Shown piece after piece: positions 1 to 7,200 of a DNA stretch of 43,552 bases (its first letter is position 1; each line of letters opens with the position of its first letter). Location of the stretch: NCBI GenBank assembly GCA_052315315.1, contig JBLSDE010000011.1, positions 1-43,552 on the forward strand. The letters run 5' to 3'. The notes under the pieces are model-generated. The model ran no database searches, was not told the DNA's origin, and saw only the letters and a program-made list of their open reading frames with translations. The stretch comes from Cuniculiplasma sp052315315 (GTDB taxonomy: Archaea > Thermoplasmatota > Thermoplasmata > Thermoplasmatales > Thermoplasmataceae). A program made the position numbers and the translations under genes.

Positions 1-2
1 GT

Positions 3-281
3 TCAGCTGAAGACTTAGCTGATGAAGTTACACTTGCCTTTGCAGAGATCGGACTTATGGCATCTATCGCAGCTGCATTTACATCTATATCAGTTGTTGT
101 GAATGAGAATGTATCATTCGACACTTTAACAATAGAAAACATAGCGGCAGTAAATAATGGAAGCATTCTTGGTGTTTACCTATATGAATCATCGGACAAT
201 GTTCATTTCTATGGAAACTCTGGTGATGAATATTCTTTCAACCCCTCTGTTTCTATTGTAAAGGCCATACCAGTAGGGTAA
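3..281 (+). CDS. unrecognised protein, 5'-truncated by window edge
   Basis: The plus-strand frame is open from base 3 to a TAA ending at 281, about 92 residues with no start needed inside the window. An internal ATG at 57 would give only 74 aa. A hydrophobic, Ala/Ile-rich stretch is followed by a polar part with VYLYESSDNVHFYGNSG, which looks like a beta-rich segment. I do not recognise the family. It lies directly beside degraded genes, and the minus strand here also has few stops, so it could be a remnant or a chance ORF. Its sequence does not continue the dehydrogenase remnant that follows on the other strand. Confidence 0.3.
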   Translation, partial: SAEDLADEVTLAFAEIGLMASIAAAFTSISVVVNENVSFDTLTIENIAAVNNGSILGVYLYESSDNVHFYGNSGDEYSFNPSVSIVKAIPVG

Positions 282-282
282 C

Positions 283-498
283 TCTTCCCTTATCTTTTCC
301 AACATCTTTGCTATGTTATCTCTGTTGGAGACGTCTGCCCGATAAGCTCTGATCCGATCGCCTAGTGAAATGGGAAATTCTGGTAGAGTTTAAATTTAGT
401 TGGCTCCCATAATTGCCCCTTCCTATTCCCTTCCCAGCTCCTGTTACCAATAATGTTATTCCATTGAGTTTAAGGTCTATATTTGGAAATATGTTCAT
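283..498 (-). pseudogene. short-chain dehydrogenase/reductase (SDR) N-terminal remnant
   Basis: The minus-strand ATG at 498 opens a typical SDR N-terminus. After a short beta strand comes LLVTGAGKGIGRG, the NAD(P)-binding TGxxxGIG motif of the classical SDR family. About 45 residues in, the frame is lost. A second frame then reads RAYRADVSNRDNIAKMLEKI, the conserved 'ADVS' strand and following helix of SDRs, ending near base 283. The rest, including the YxxxK active site, is missing. The gene is therefore frameshifted, internally shortened and 3'-truncated. It starts four bases after the stop of a transporter remnant on the same strand, so the two probably once formed an operon. Substrate cannot be inferred. 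Confidence 0.7.
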
Positions 499-501
499 TC
501 A

Positions 502-676
502 TTAGATCTGTTTTCGGTTCTTTTTTGTCAATTTCTTGATAGACGAAAATGCAATGCAGTATGAATACGCTGCCAGCCCAATAACAAATACGGCAAACAG
601 ATTAAGCTATGAATCCTGAATGAGATTGAATGCATGGTAGAGGTAATTTAGTCCATAGGTTGTAAACGCTCATTGA
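502..676 (-). pseudogene. C-terminal remnant of a multi-spanning membrane transporter
   Basis: On the minus strand one frame reads AFTTYGLNYLYHAFNLIQDS, then an in-frame TAG, then LNLFAVFVIGLAAYSYCIAF followed by SSIKKLTKKNRKQI and tandem TAA TGA stops. Two hydrophobic helices and a basic cytoplasmic tail are typical of the last helices of a major-facilitator-type permease, but the family assignment is inference. Nothing upstream of about 676 continues the protein, and stops occur in frame. It sits immediately upstream of the SDR remnant, which suggests a decayed transporter-dehydrogenase operon. Confidence 0.45.
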
Positions 677-957
677 AATTTACCTATTTTCGACCATTTA
701 ATGGTTCCACTTTATGCTCATTCATTTAACATGATTTGCATCAATATACCAAGTGTTTCAACGATATCTGGAGGTAAAAGAGATCATTCCTAATGAATCC
801 CGTAAATTCCTTACATTTGAAAAGTGTACATTGTTGAATCGATTTTTCAAGAACGATTATAACTAAGGGTTATAATGGTTGAATATGCACAATTGAAAAA
901 CGTAATTTCAACTGGTACCATTAATTTACAGATTTTGTATATTTTCCCATAGCCTTT
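677..957. other. non-coding or fully decayed stretch
   Basis: About 280 bases lie between the transporter remnant and the ISL3 fragment. All frames carry frequent stops. One 40-codon minus-strand ORF beginning MEECKGYGKIYK runs through the right part, but it has no recognisable family and overlaps the ISL3-like region. I see no tRNA, CRISPR or convincing promoter. It is probably eroded accessory sequence. Confidence 0.4.
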
Positions 958-1141
958 GCATTCTTCCATTGACAAGAAAAGGATTAGGATTTTCACTGCA
1001 CTTTGAGGCAAGGATTGTGGAGATGTGCATTGATATGCCTGTAATTGTTGTTTCCAGAAGAATGGGAATCAATGAGGATTCCGTGTGGAGAATCCTCAAA
1101 CATTACATGAATGAGGCGAGAAAGGGATCAGGATATTTTTG
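957..1141 (+). pseudogene. ISL3-family transposase fragment (helix-turn-helix part)
   Basis: The plus-strand frame reads FSLHFEARIVEMCIDMPV, then IVVSRRMGINEDSVWRILKHY and MNEARKGS, ending in a TGA at 1139-1141. This matches the conserved central segment of ISL3 transposases, where an 'FT..FE..v..l...mpv..va...gv....vwri...yv..a' pattern forms the helix-turn-helix. There is no start codon or N-terminal zinc-finger part, and the C-terminal catalytic domain is missing, so only about 60 codons survive. The 14-mer CATTCTTCCATTGA at 959-972 recurs at 4339-4352 beside a second ISL3 remnant. Confidence 0.65.
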
Positions 1142-1146
1142 AACAT

Positions 1147-1666
1147 TCAGGTACTTTGTGTAAACGCCGATAAAGACTTTCTCATATCTTCTACTGGAAA
1201 CATATTTACAATGTCTTTCTGAGCAGCTGAAACGAAATCTTTATCTGTTATATATTTACTGAACATGTCAGCAGTATCCTCGTTCATATCAATTGCATTT
1301 GTGATGCCTGGGAATATCTATCATGAGGTATCTTCCTATTGATTCTGCATCTATTGTATCATTGGGTGTCTTCCTTATCCTTGATTTCTTCATGCCTCTC
1401 ACCTCAAGGCCCTTGAGAATTCTTAAAGGGAATCTATCTGTAATCAAATGGGTATATAAGGGAATGTGGTATATTCCTGTTGATTCCATTCCGATCTTCA
1501 TCAGTGTGATTGTAGATCTGAGCACTCTGATCAGATCAGGCAGTCCCTTGAAGCTTTCATTGCTCTTTTCCTTATTGCTTTTCCTGCATAAAATATTGAG
1601 CGTATGATCCATTGCACAATAGTCAAACTTATCCCTGGCCATGTCTATTCCTAAATATACTTTCAT
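1147..1666 (-). pseudogene. IS110-family (DEDD) transposase, frameshifted and internally deleted
   Basis: From the ATG at 1666 the minus strand encodes MKVYLGIDMARDKFDYCAMD, then IGMESTGIYHIPLY, then EVRGMKKSRIRKTPNDTIDAE. This is the RuvC-like DEDD domain of IS110 transposases, with the first Asp, the Glu of 'ESTG' and the DxxDAES motif all visible. After about 125 residues the frame runs into a stop near 1289. A second frame continues with FPGITNAIDMNEDTADMFSK and YITDKDFVSAAQKDI, resembling the IS110 linker, and stops at 1147. The C-terminal catalytic-serine domain is absent. The copy is dead unless complemented. A GTG-led extension upstream to 1711 exists but does not look part of the family. 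Confidence 0.8.
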
Positions 1667-1875
1667 TTCATCACCGGTCAGTTTACCTCCCAATCTCTTC
1701 CATTCAACCAAAGACCTGTCGATTATACCAAGATTTTACTGCAACATCCCATATGGGTAAAGAATGAAGGAAGGAGAGTTATCCTCCACGAGGATTTATC
1801 CGTAAGATCGAGAACGCGTATCCCTGGCCAAGTATGTTCTCATATCCTGTATAGATAATGTACAAGATCAATACC

Positions 1876-1883
1876 TTTATATA
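1876..1883 (+). promoter_or_regulatory. TATA box of the 596-aa secreted protein gene
   Basis: TTTATATA is centred 25.5 bases before the GTG at 1905. This fits an archaeal promoter giving a leaderless transcript. It also means the in-frame TTG at 1884 lies between the TATA box and the predicted transcription start and cannot be the start codon. Confidence 0.6.
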
Positions 1884-1904
1884 TTGATTTTTTTTAAAAT
1901 TTTC

Positions 1905-3695
1905 GTGGGGGACGGAAAAAATATTTTCCTAAAAATTCGGAAAATTCTCAACATTTCCGGAAAAAAGAAAAACGCCTTAATTGCCATCGCGATTGCATCG
2001 GTTATGGTGGTCTCCACCCTTGGTGTGATTGCATTCTTGCTTGGGCCAAAACCCGCTTATTATAATCCAGATATTAGTCTGAATGTTAAATTTATATCAA
2101 ACAACTCTGCTTCATATAATGTGTATTCCCCGCAGAACCCTTTCTTCACGATACATACTCCATTTAACACATACAATATGTCAAACATCACTGTTGACAT
2201 ATATGGATCAATGCCATCCTTTGAAAACTCAGGTGATCAATCGGTGAATGTTACAGGCCCTTTAACAAATAATTCCGTATACTCTCAGGTTTTTAACTCT
2301 ACAGGTGCAAATTCGAATGGACAGATAACTGGAACATTGAATAATGCATTCCACAGGATCATAATCGAATACAGAAGTATATATACCCTCCCGCAGGAAA
2401 AAACCATCTCAATTTCACTGACCATGCAGGCTGATTACCAGTTCATTTATCATGGAAAAATGTATGTTTACACTTACTACAACAACATACCATTCAATCC
2501 ATGGAGTAATAATTTTGGAAATTCTAGATATGCTCCATACATTTTCAAAGCCATGATTTACTTCGATATGCAGAAGCAACCTATTGTAACTCCTATCAAC
2601 ACCACAAACACACTGGTTTACAAGGAACACCCAAATAGACAGATAGGCGGAGGTGTGTCTCCTCCGAAGTGCAATAATATTGTCAAATCACATGTTTACC
2701 AGTACTGGGGGCCACTTCCAATAGTTATGGGAAATATACCTTTGAATTCAACAAGTGTATTCCCATTTGACTACAATATTATTCATGGCAAATACAGCGT
2801 TTCATTCAGCAGTTCTGCTGTCACGTCCTCATCAACCCAGGAAGTCTATACACAGTTAAGTTCGAGTGGAAATTCAGCCTGGTCGGATTCTGCTGCTAAT
2901 TTCGTGTATTCCGGTACACTAAGTGGTATTCCATCAGTCTCAAGCCCCACTTATCTTGAAAATATCAGTATGATTGGGTATGGACATTTTGAATACCAGT
3001 TAACTGTCACGACCACTACCTACCTTTTTGTTGACGGATCAAATTGTGCATATGGAAGCACTGCAACAACTGCAATAATAAAACTTATAAACGGTAACAA
3101 TGGGACATTTGACTATGAAGCAGGGTTTCTCGTGAATCTTTTCAACGTACCGGAAAGTAACAACAGCCAATTCATGAATTATGACTGGAAGCAGTTTTTT
3201 GATGCAGGACTGTCTCAGGATGCTTCATATAATATACCTGCGGGAAGTTATAAAGATCTGATAAACGTTTCTTTCCTCGCGACAGATTTCCAGACAGCTG
3301 CAAGCAAGGCGGTCAATTCCCTTAATAATATGGCATTGCTATGGGCAGGAGTATCCCTTGGACTGACAATTGCTGCCATAATCGCCGCCCCCTTAACTGG
3401 CGGGACTTCTTTGCTCGTTCTTTCATTTACTTCTTCGGGCCTTATTACAGGTACTGCTGCATTAGGGACGGCCATTAGTGCAAGTATTATATCATCACAG
3501 AACCCCACAATGGAAGTCTCTACTGCAGAGAATAATGTTACAACCATTGAGTTTAGCAACCAGGTATTACCATATGCAACCCCCAATAACATGATCGTGA
3601 ACCTTTATCAATGTGGAATTCCTGTAACACAGTATATCAATGGAACTCCATATACATACTATATTCAATCATCCTATCTATATGCTTACACATAA
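1905..3695 (+). CDS. large secreted or membrane-anchored protein of unknown function
   Basis: Starting at the GTG at 1905 this gives 596 residues. A basic N-terminus with many Lys leads into a hydrophobic helix (ALIAIAIASVMVVSTLGVIA), a signal sequence or N-terminal anchor. A long Asn/Ser/Thr/Tyr-rich extracellular region follows, with many N-x-S/T sequons. Near residues 480-535 a hydrophobic block (MALLWAGVSLGLTIAAIIAA plus a second Ala/Gly-rich helix) could form a membrane hairpin. A further beta-rich tail with one Cys follows. I recognise no catalytic motif. Composition resembles the other surface proteins in this window at 7201 and 38483. The gene is intact although flanked on both sides by transposon and gene remnants, so it may belong to an acquired or variable surface locus. 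Confidence 0.75.
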   Translation: MGDGKNIFLKIRKILNISGKKKNALIAIAIASVMVVSTLGVIAFLLGPKPAYYNPDISLNVKFISNNSASYNVYSPQNPFFTIHTPFNTYNMSNITVDIYGSMPSFENSGDQSVNVTGPLTNNSVYSQVFNSTGANSNGQITGTLNNAFHRIIIEYRSIYTLPQEKTISISLTMQADYQFIYHGKMYVYTYYNNIPFNPWSNNFGNSRYAPYIFKAMIYFDMQKQPIVTPINTTNTLVYKEHPNRQIGGGVSPPKCNNIVKSHVYQYWGPLPIVMGNIPLNSTSVFPFDYNIIHGKYSVSFSSSAVTSSSTQEVYTQLSSSGNSAWSDSAANFVYSGTLSGIPSVSSPTYLENISMIGYGHFEYQLTVTTTTYLFVDGSNCAYGSTATTAIIKLINGNNGTFDYEAGFLVNLFNVPESNNSQFMNYDWKQFFDAGLSQDASYNIPAGSYKDLINVSFLATDFQTAASKAVNSLNNMALLWAGVSLGLTIAAIIAAPLTGGTSLLVLSFTSSGLITGTAALGTAISASIISSQNPTMEVSTAENNVTTIEFSNQVLPYATPNNMIVNLYQCGIPVTQYINGTPYTYYIQSSYLYAYT

Positions 3696-3725
3696 GAGTC
3701 ATGATCATATTTTTCACGACTTCTT

Positions 3726-3929
3726 ATGCCTATTTTCCATTTGGAGAAAGAAAGGAGCACAAATATAGACGGGGGTGTGGTTCGAGGCGTTAACTTCATA
3801 GACGTGTATAATAAGGCTGGTTTCATAAAAACTGTTCCTGCCGGTGTGGGAACTGTTGCGACATCCATAATCATGAAAAATTTTATGGCTATTGCCATGA
3901 AAAGAGTTGAAGAGGGGCTCAATTACTGA
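3726..3929 (+). pseudogene. folD: C-terminal remnant of FolD (methylene-tetrahydrofolate dehydrogenase/cyclohydrolase)
   Basis: The frame reads NIDGGVVRGVNFIDVYNKAG, then FIKTVPAGVGTVATSIIMKN and FMAIAMKR. This follows the end of FolD, whose conserved C-terminal block is 'DVG...GDVDF..v...a..ITPVPGGVGPMT...L..N...A'. The key PGGVGPMT segment is altered here to PAGVGTVA. Only about 55 residues of a family normally near 280 aa remain, and no upstream frame supplies the missing N-terminal catalytic domain. It ends about 30 bases before the left inverted repeat of a degenerate ISL3 element. I infer a decayed or recombined gene copy, not a functional enzyme. Confidence 0.65.
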
Positions 3930-3960
3930 CCTACAAATTATAAATAATTAAGGGTCATTG

Positions 3961-4395
3961 CACTTTCATGTTGGTTCATGGAAAAGGTGTTACATTACCT
4001 CACCCGAAATATATGGAATTCCTCAGGTGCTCCTTATTTCTGAATCCATAACCAATCTTTTCTATGAGGGGGATCTTTGAATTGATAACCTCATCTTAGG
4101 AATTGGTTCTTCGGTGGACGAAGTAGTTCATTACATTTTCCAGATTGACTTTTATCATCCCTGCATCATCCATGAATGGTGCATTCCACAACTCATCTAT
4201 ATTCTCATTCATGAAATACGTCTTTTTCAGCAAGAGATCTTATTTCCTCATATCCTTCCCGGTATTTCTCTTGGAGATTCCCAGATAAATGGAGCGTTAT
4301 AGGGTGATTTAAGTTCTCTCAATGTCGAAAAAAACTGACATTCTTCCATTGAATAATATATCAAAGCATTGGACAAAATTACCCACATGAAAGTG
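3961..4395 (-). mobile_element. degenerate ISL3-like insertion element with terminal inverted repeats
   Basis: CACTTTCATGTTGG at 3961-3974 and CCCACATGAAAGTG at 4382-4395 are inverted copies with 13 of 14 positions matching. Between them the minus strand (4000-4138) reads NVMNYFVHRRTNS, a stop, then DEVINSKIPLIEKIGYGFRN and KEHLRNSIYFG. That is the C-terminal end of ISL3-family transposases ('h..TN...EgiNskIk.ik..gyGfrn...f...i'). At 435 bp it is far shorter than a full ISL3 element, usually over 1.2 kb, so most of the transposase has been deleted and the rest carries stops. The pairing of repeats with transposase remains is seen directly. Calling the repeats the true element ends is inference. 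Confidence 0.6.
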
Positions 4396-4411
4396 AGAAG
4401 ATCCATAAAAA

Positions 4412-4627
4412 TTAAGCAGGAGCTATTCGCACTACATTGCTCCCTCTTATTATCACCGTTCCAAGTTTTTTATTTACATCATTTCCAATTTCATCCACAG
4501 AATCCATAACCATATTCATATATTCATCGTAACCGGTTAAGATTCCCTCTAAAACTCTGTTATCCTTCAATAACAACGATACCTTCTTATTTAGATTCTC
4601 TTCAAGTATTTTCATAGGCATTATCAT
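4412..4627 (-). CDS. LSm/SmAP-type RNA-binding protein
   Basis: A 71-residue protein with the Sm fold: a short N-terminal helix (MKILEENLNK), Sm1 strands with VSLLLKDNRVLEGILTGYDE and YMNMVMD, and Sm2 ending in GTVIIRGSNVVRIAPA. The 'G.l.gyD.yMN...' and 'IRG.nVv.I' signatures are clear. Archaeal SmAPs form heptameric rings that bind U-rich RNA in RNA processing and turnover. A GTG at 4636 would also be in frame. I chose the ATG at 4627 because GAGGTG sits six bases before it and overlaps the upstream stop codon. It is the last gene of an operon behind csl4 and a 50-aa gene, which puts it with RNA degradation. Confidence 0.9.
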   Translation of the reverse strand: MIMPMKILEENLNKKVSLLLKDNRVLEGILTGYDEYMNMVMDSVDEIGNDVNKKLGTVIIRGSNVVRIAPA

Positions 4628-4637
4628 TTTCCACACC

Positions 4638-4790
4638 TCAATTATATTCTTCTTCGTCCAGTTCTTCTTTTCTCATTATGAACTGTATCAGACCCTTGAC
4701 GACCTCCTTCATATCATCAAGTTCCCTTCTCATACTCACTATCTCCTTGCTCATTTTTTCAAATTCTTTTCCACTTACCCCATTTACCAT
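4638..4790 (-). CDS. small 50-aa acidic/helical protein between csl4 and lsm
   Basis: An ATG at 4790 opens a 50-codon frame closed by TGA at 4638-4640. The product has a central charged, probably coiled-coil helix (KEFEKMSKEIVSMRRELDDM, then KEVVKGLIQFIMRKEELDEE) and an acidic tail. It starts 13 bases after the csl4 stop, with GGTGGTG just upstream. Its stop overlaps the GAGGTG ribosome binding site of the LSm gene, so it fits exactly into the operon and is probably translated. I recognise no family. A helical protein of this size could be an oligomerisation partner for an RNA-processing complex, but that is a guess from context only. Confidence 0.65.
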   Translation of the reverse strand: MVNGVSGKEFEKMSKEIVSMRRELDDMKEVVKGLIQFIMRKEELDEEEYN

Positions 4791-4803
4791 TCACACCACC
4801 AAA

Positions 4804-5355
4804 TTATAATTTGGGTGACCCGTAGTCAGCTGGTACTCTTCTGTTTTCAGTTCTGTCACAGCTTTTGCAGTAAAGATTTCCGTCCTTCATGGTCATATAT
4901 TCTCTGCATCTGCTGCATCTGGTTAACAGAACTCCAAGGTTCTCTCCATGTATTGTGAGTTCAAGGTTCTGACCAACCCTTATTATTTTAGCTCTTATTA
5001 TATCTCCTATTTTTACATTTTGGGAGTGTCTGTCATCCATCCCTGATCTTATATAACCATCGGCCTGATAATATATTAATTTATCCCCGAACTTAACTCC
5101 CGAAACACCTACGCTAGTTTGACGATTATCTGTACGCAACACCTGTCCATATACAATATCACCAACCTTTGGAACAAATTTCTCTTTGGGTTTTTTCACA
5201 CCTATTACAAGCCTTTTATCATCCTTCTTAACGTTGCCGAGAACAAGTGATATTACATCACCGTTGACCTCTATGGCATTTTCCCCAGGAACATATTCCT
5301 CCGCAGTAGAAAGTTTATCACCAGGAAGGACATATTCTGTTTTATTATCGTTCAT
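4804..5355 (-). CDS. csl4: archaeal exosome subunit Csl4
   Basis: A 183-aa protein with the three-part Csl4 layout. The N-terminal beta domain begins YVLPGDKLSTAEEYVPGENA. A central S1 domain (about residues 63-140) includes PKVGDIVYGQVLR and VKIGDIIRAKIIRVG. The C-terminal zinc ribbon has CSRC near 147-150 and CKSC near 163-166. Csl4 caps the RNase-PH-like hexamer of the archaeal exosome and recruits RNA and DnaG. The length is typical. It leads the operon csl4, 50-aa protein, LSm, so an RNA decay factor and an RNA-binding ring protein are made together. An AT-rich TATA-like segment lies upstream of the ATG. Confidence 0.92.
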   Translation of the reverse strand: MNDNKTEYVLPGDKLSTAEEYVPGENAIEVNGDVISLVLGNVKKDDKRLVIGVKKPKEKFVPKVGDIVYGQVLRTDNRQTSVGVSGVKFGDKLIYYQADGYIRSGMDDRHSQNVKIGDIIRAKIIRVGQNLELTIHGENLGVLLTRCSRCREYMTMKDGNLYCKSCDRTENRRVPADYGSPKL

Positions 5356-5576
5356 TTAAGTTCACTAATTTATGCGAATAATGTAATATCTATTAATAAT
5401 CTTTTTTCAAGTTTTAGCTATTTTATTGACTGGCTATAATCAGGTTATCTTCCTCCAATCCTATTCAAGGTCAAAGATAATAGAATGGAAATTAATTATT
5501 TTAACTGGCTTTCTCATATCATATGGTTAATTTAAATTTCTCAGCCTAATCTTTATTTAAAATCCTGCCATAATGG

Positions 5577-7142
5577 ATGGTGATCAAAAGTCAAAACTTT
5601 TTTGCATTTGCAAGAAAAGGTGAAATTACCATTAAGGAGAAAGTAACAGAATTTCCTATGCTATTAGACTCTACGAAGGATATGAAATCAAACTTTGACT
5701 CATACGAAATTTTAAACGAGTCCTGTACCCTTTTAAAAATAAAGGTTGGGAATAAAGAGATGGATGTTTGGGAGAGTGAAAACTTCTTCGTGCTAAGGGA
5801 TACACCCGATTTCATTCTTAGAAGTGGAATGGCAATAAAACAAATACTTGAAGTCAAGAAAAAGCTAGGGGCATCTAAATTGCTCTACATTCCGGGAATA
5901 TCAGATCCCTATTTAATTCCTATATTTTTCTTTCTCGGAGTAGATGTGTTTGATGACGTAAACTCGAGGATAGACGGTATAAATAAGGTGAAGTATACCA
6001 TTTTTGGGAGGGTCAAAGAGGATAATTATACCACCGATGCAAATGTGGAATTTATTAAAAATGAACTTTCTCTATTAAGCAAATCCATCGATGATGGCAC
6101 ACTGTTTAATATTGTGGAGCACTCAAATGTATCACCAAAGACTATCGAAATTATTAGAAATCTTGAAACGAAATATTATGAAGAGTTTGAATCAAGTTTT
6201 CCTAGATATACTCCAAAGATACTGGCAGGAGGCCTTGATTCCCTATCAAGACCAGATGTAAGGCGATTTAATCATTACATTTCAAATGATTATAGAAAAG
6301 TGAACAGCGCAAGGATAGCCCTATTTGTCCCATGTTCAGCAAAAAAACCCTATTCAAGTTCAAAGTCGCACAAAAGATTAATTGAGGCTATCCGGCCTTT
6401 TAGAAATGTACTACACGAGATAATTCTTACATCCCCAATATCTGTTGTTCCCAGGGATCTGGAGGATACTTACCCACCAAGATTTTATGACATTCCTGTT
6501 ACAGGAACATGGTACGAGGAAGAGAAAAAGAATATTAATGGGGTGATTACAAATTTTTTGGCAAACAATCCATATGATGAACTTATATTCTTTTTACCAG
6601 AAGATATGAAATTTGTTGAGGACTTCAACTTCAAAAACAGTCATTTTATTCAATGGGACAAGTCCCGAAATGATGAATTTGGTGAGCTTATCGATCTTTT
6701 GAAAAAAATTGAAGTAAAAGACAGAGAGAAGAGGGATTTCTTAAAGGAGAAATTGATATCCATCGCCTCCTATCAGTTTGGGGGATGGATAAGACCATAC
6801 CTAATGGAGATGAAAGTAACGAGAATGTTTAATCAATTTATGCTGACCAGTAAGGGTAAGCCTCAATTTATTTTTAATGATGAAATTGGAAAATTGACAA
6901 TACACAGGGATGCCGCTAAAATATTTTTAGATGCAAATAAGTTTCTAATCGAAATTGAGGATTTTAAACCAACTTCAAATATTTATGCTATGGGAATCCA
7001 ATCAAGCTCAGAGGAAATAAGGCAGGGTGATGAAGTTGTAATTCATCATAGAGGTCAGGCAAGAGGTGTAGGGACCGCAAGGATGAGCCATACTCAAATG
7101 TTAAGTAACAAGAAAGGAATAGCAGTAAAGATGCGAAACTGA
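5577..7142 (+). CDS. arcS: archaeosine synthase ArcS (TgtA2-type, PUA C-terminal domain)
   Basis: The 521-aa protein carries PCSAKKPYSSSKSH at about residues 252-265, the hallmark PCSxKxPYxxSxSH motif of archaeosine synthase. The C-terminal 80 residues (from about 440, GKLTIHRDAAKIFLDANKFL, ending in the GVGTARMS region) form a PUA RNA-binding domain. The N-terminal 230 residues resemble the degenerate TGT-like part of these proteins. ArcS completes archaeosine formation from preQ0 at position 15 of archaeal tRNA, in many species together with a radical SAM partner. Either the ATG at 5577 or the GTG at 5580 could be the start; TTTATTTAAA about 24 bases before the GTG fits a leaderless promoter. 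queE, an early gene of preQ0 synthesis, is also in this window. Confidence 0.88.
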   Translation: MVIKSQNFFAFARKGEITIKEKVTEFPMLLDSTKDMKSNFDSYEILNESCTLLKIKVGNKEMDVWESENFFVLRDTPDFILRSGMAIKQILEVKKKLGASKLLYIPGISDPYLIPIFFFLGVDVFDDVNSRIDGINKVKYTIFGRVKEDNYTTDANVEFIKNELSLLSKSIDDGTLFNIVEHSNVSPKTIEIIRNLETKYYEEFESSFPRYTPKILAGGLDSLSRPDVRRFNHYISNDYRKVNSARIALFVPCSAKKPYSSSKSHKRLIEAIRPFRNVLHEIILTSPISVVPRDLEDTYPPRFYDIPVTGTWYEEEKKNINGVITNFLANNPYDELIFFLPEDMKFVEDFNFKNSHFIQWDKSRNDEFGELIDLLKKIEVKDREKRDFLKEKLISIASYQFGGWIRPYLMEMKVTRMFNQFMLTSKGKPQFIFNDEIGKLTIHRDAAKIFLDANKFLIEIEDFKPTSNIYAMGIQSSSEEIRQGDEVVIHHRGQARGVGTARMSHTQMLSNKKGIAVKMRN

Positions 7143-7171
7143 ATTGCACCTAACTGAAAAGTACCAACAAA

Positions 7172-7179
7172 CTTATAAA
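7172..7179 (+). promoter_or_regulatory. TATA box of the surface-protein/MoxR operon
   Basis: CTTATAAA is centred 25.5 bases before the ATG at 7201 and predicts a leaderless mRNA for the first gene. No comparable promoter is obvious before the downstream genes, which abut or overlap each other. Confidence 0.65.
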
Positions 7180-7200
7180 CGGAGAAAATAATATCACGTC

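Noticed and set aside
1323..1607. 94-codon plus-strand ORF over the IS110 remnant
   Set aside because: It is the antisense of the conserved IS110 DEDD frame. Its hydrophobic composition comes from that frame, and it has no promoter or family of its own.
4114..4302. 62-codon plus-strand ORF within the ISL3 remnant
   Set aside because: The minus strand carries recognisable transposase C-terminal sequence and the plus-strand product looks random.
957..4395. one composite transposon spanning both ISL3 remnants
   Set aside because: The remnants are in opposite orientation and represent different parts of the transposase, and no matching repeats were found at the left remnant. Independent decayed copies are simpler.
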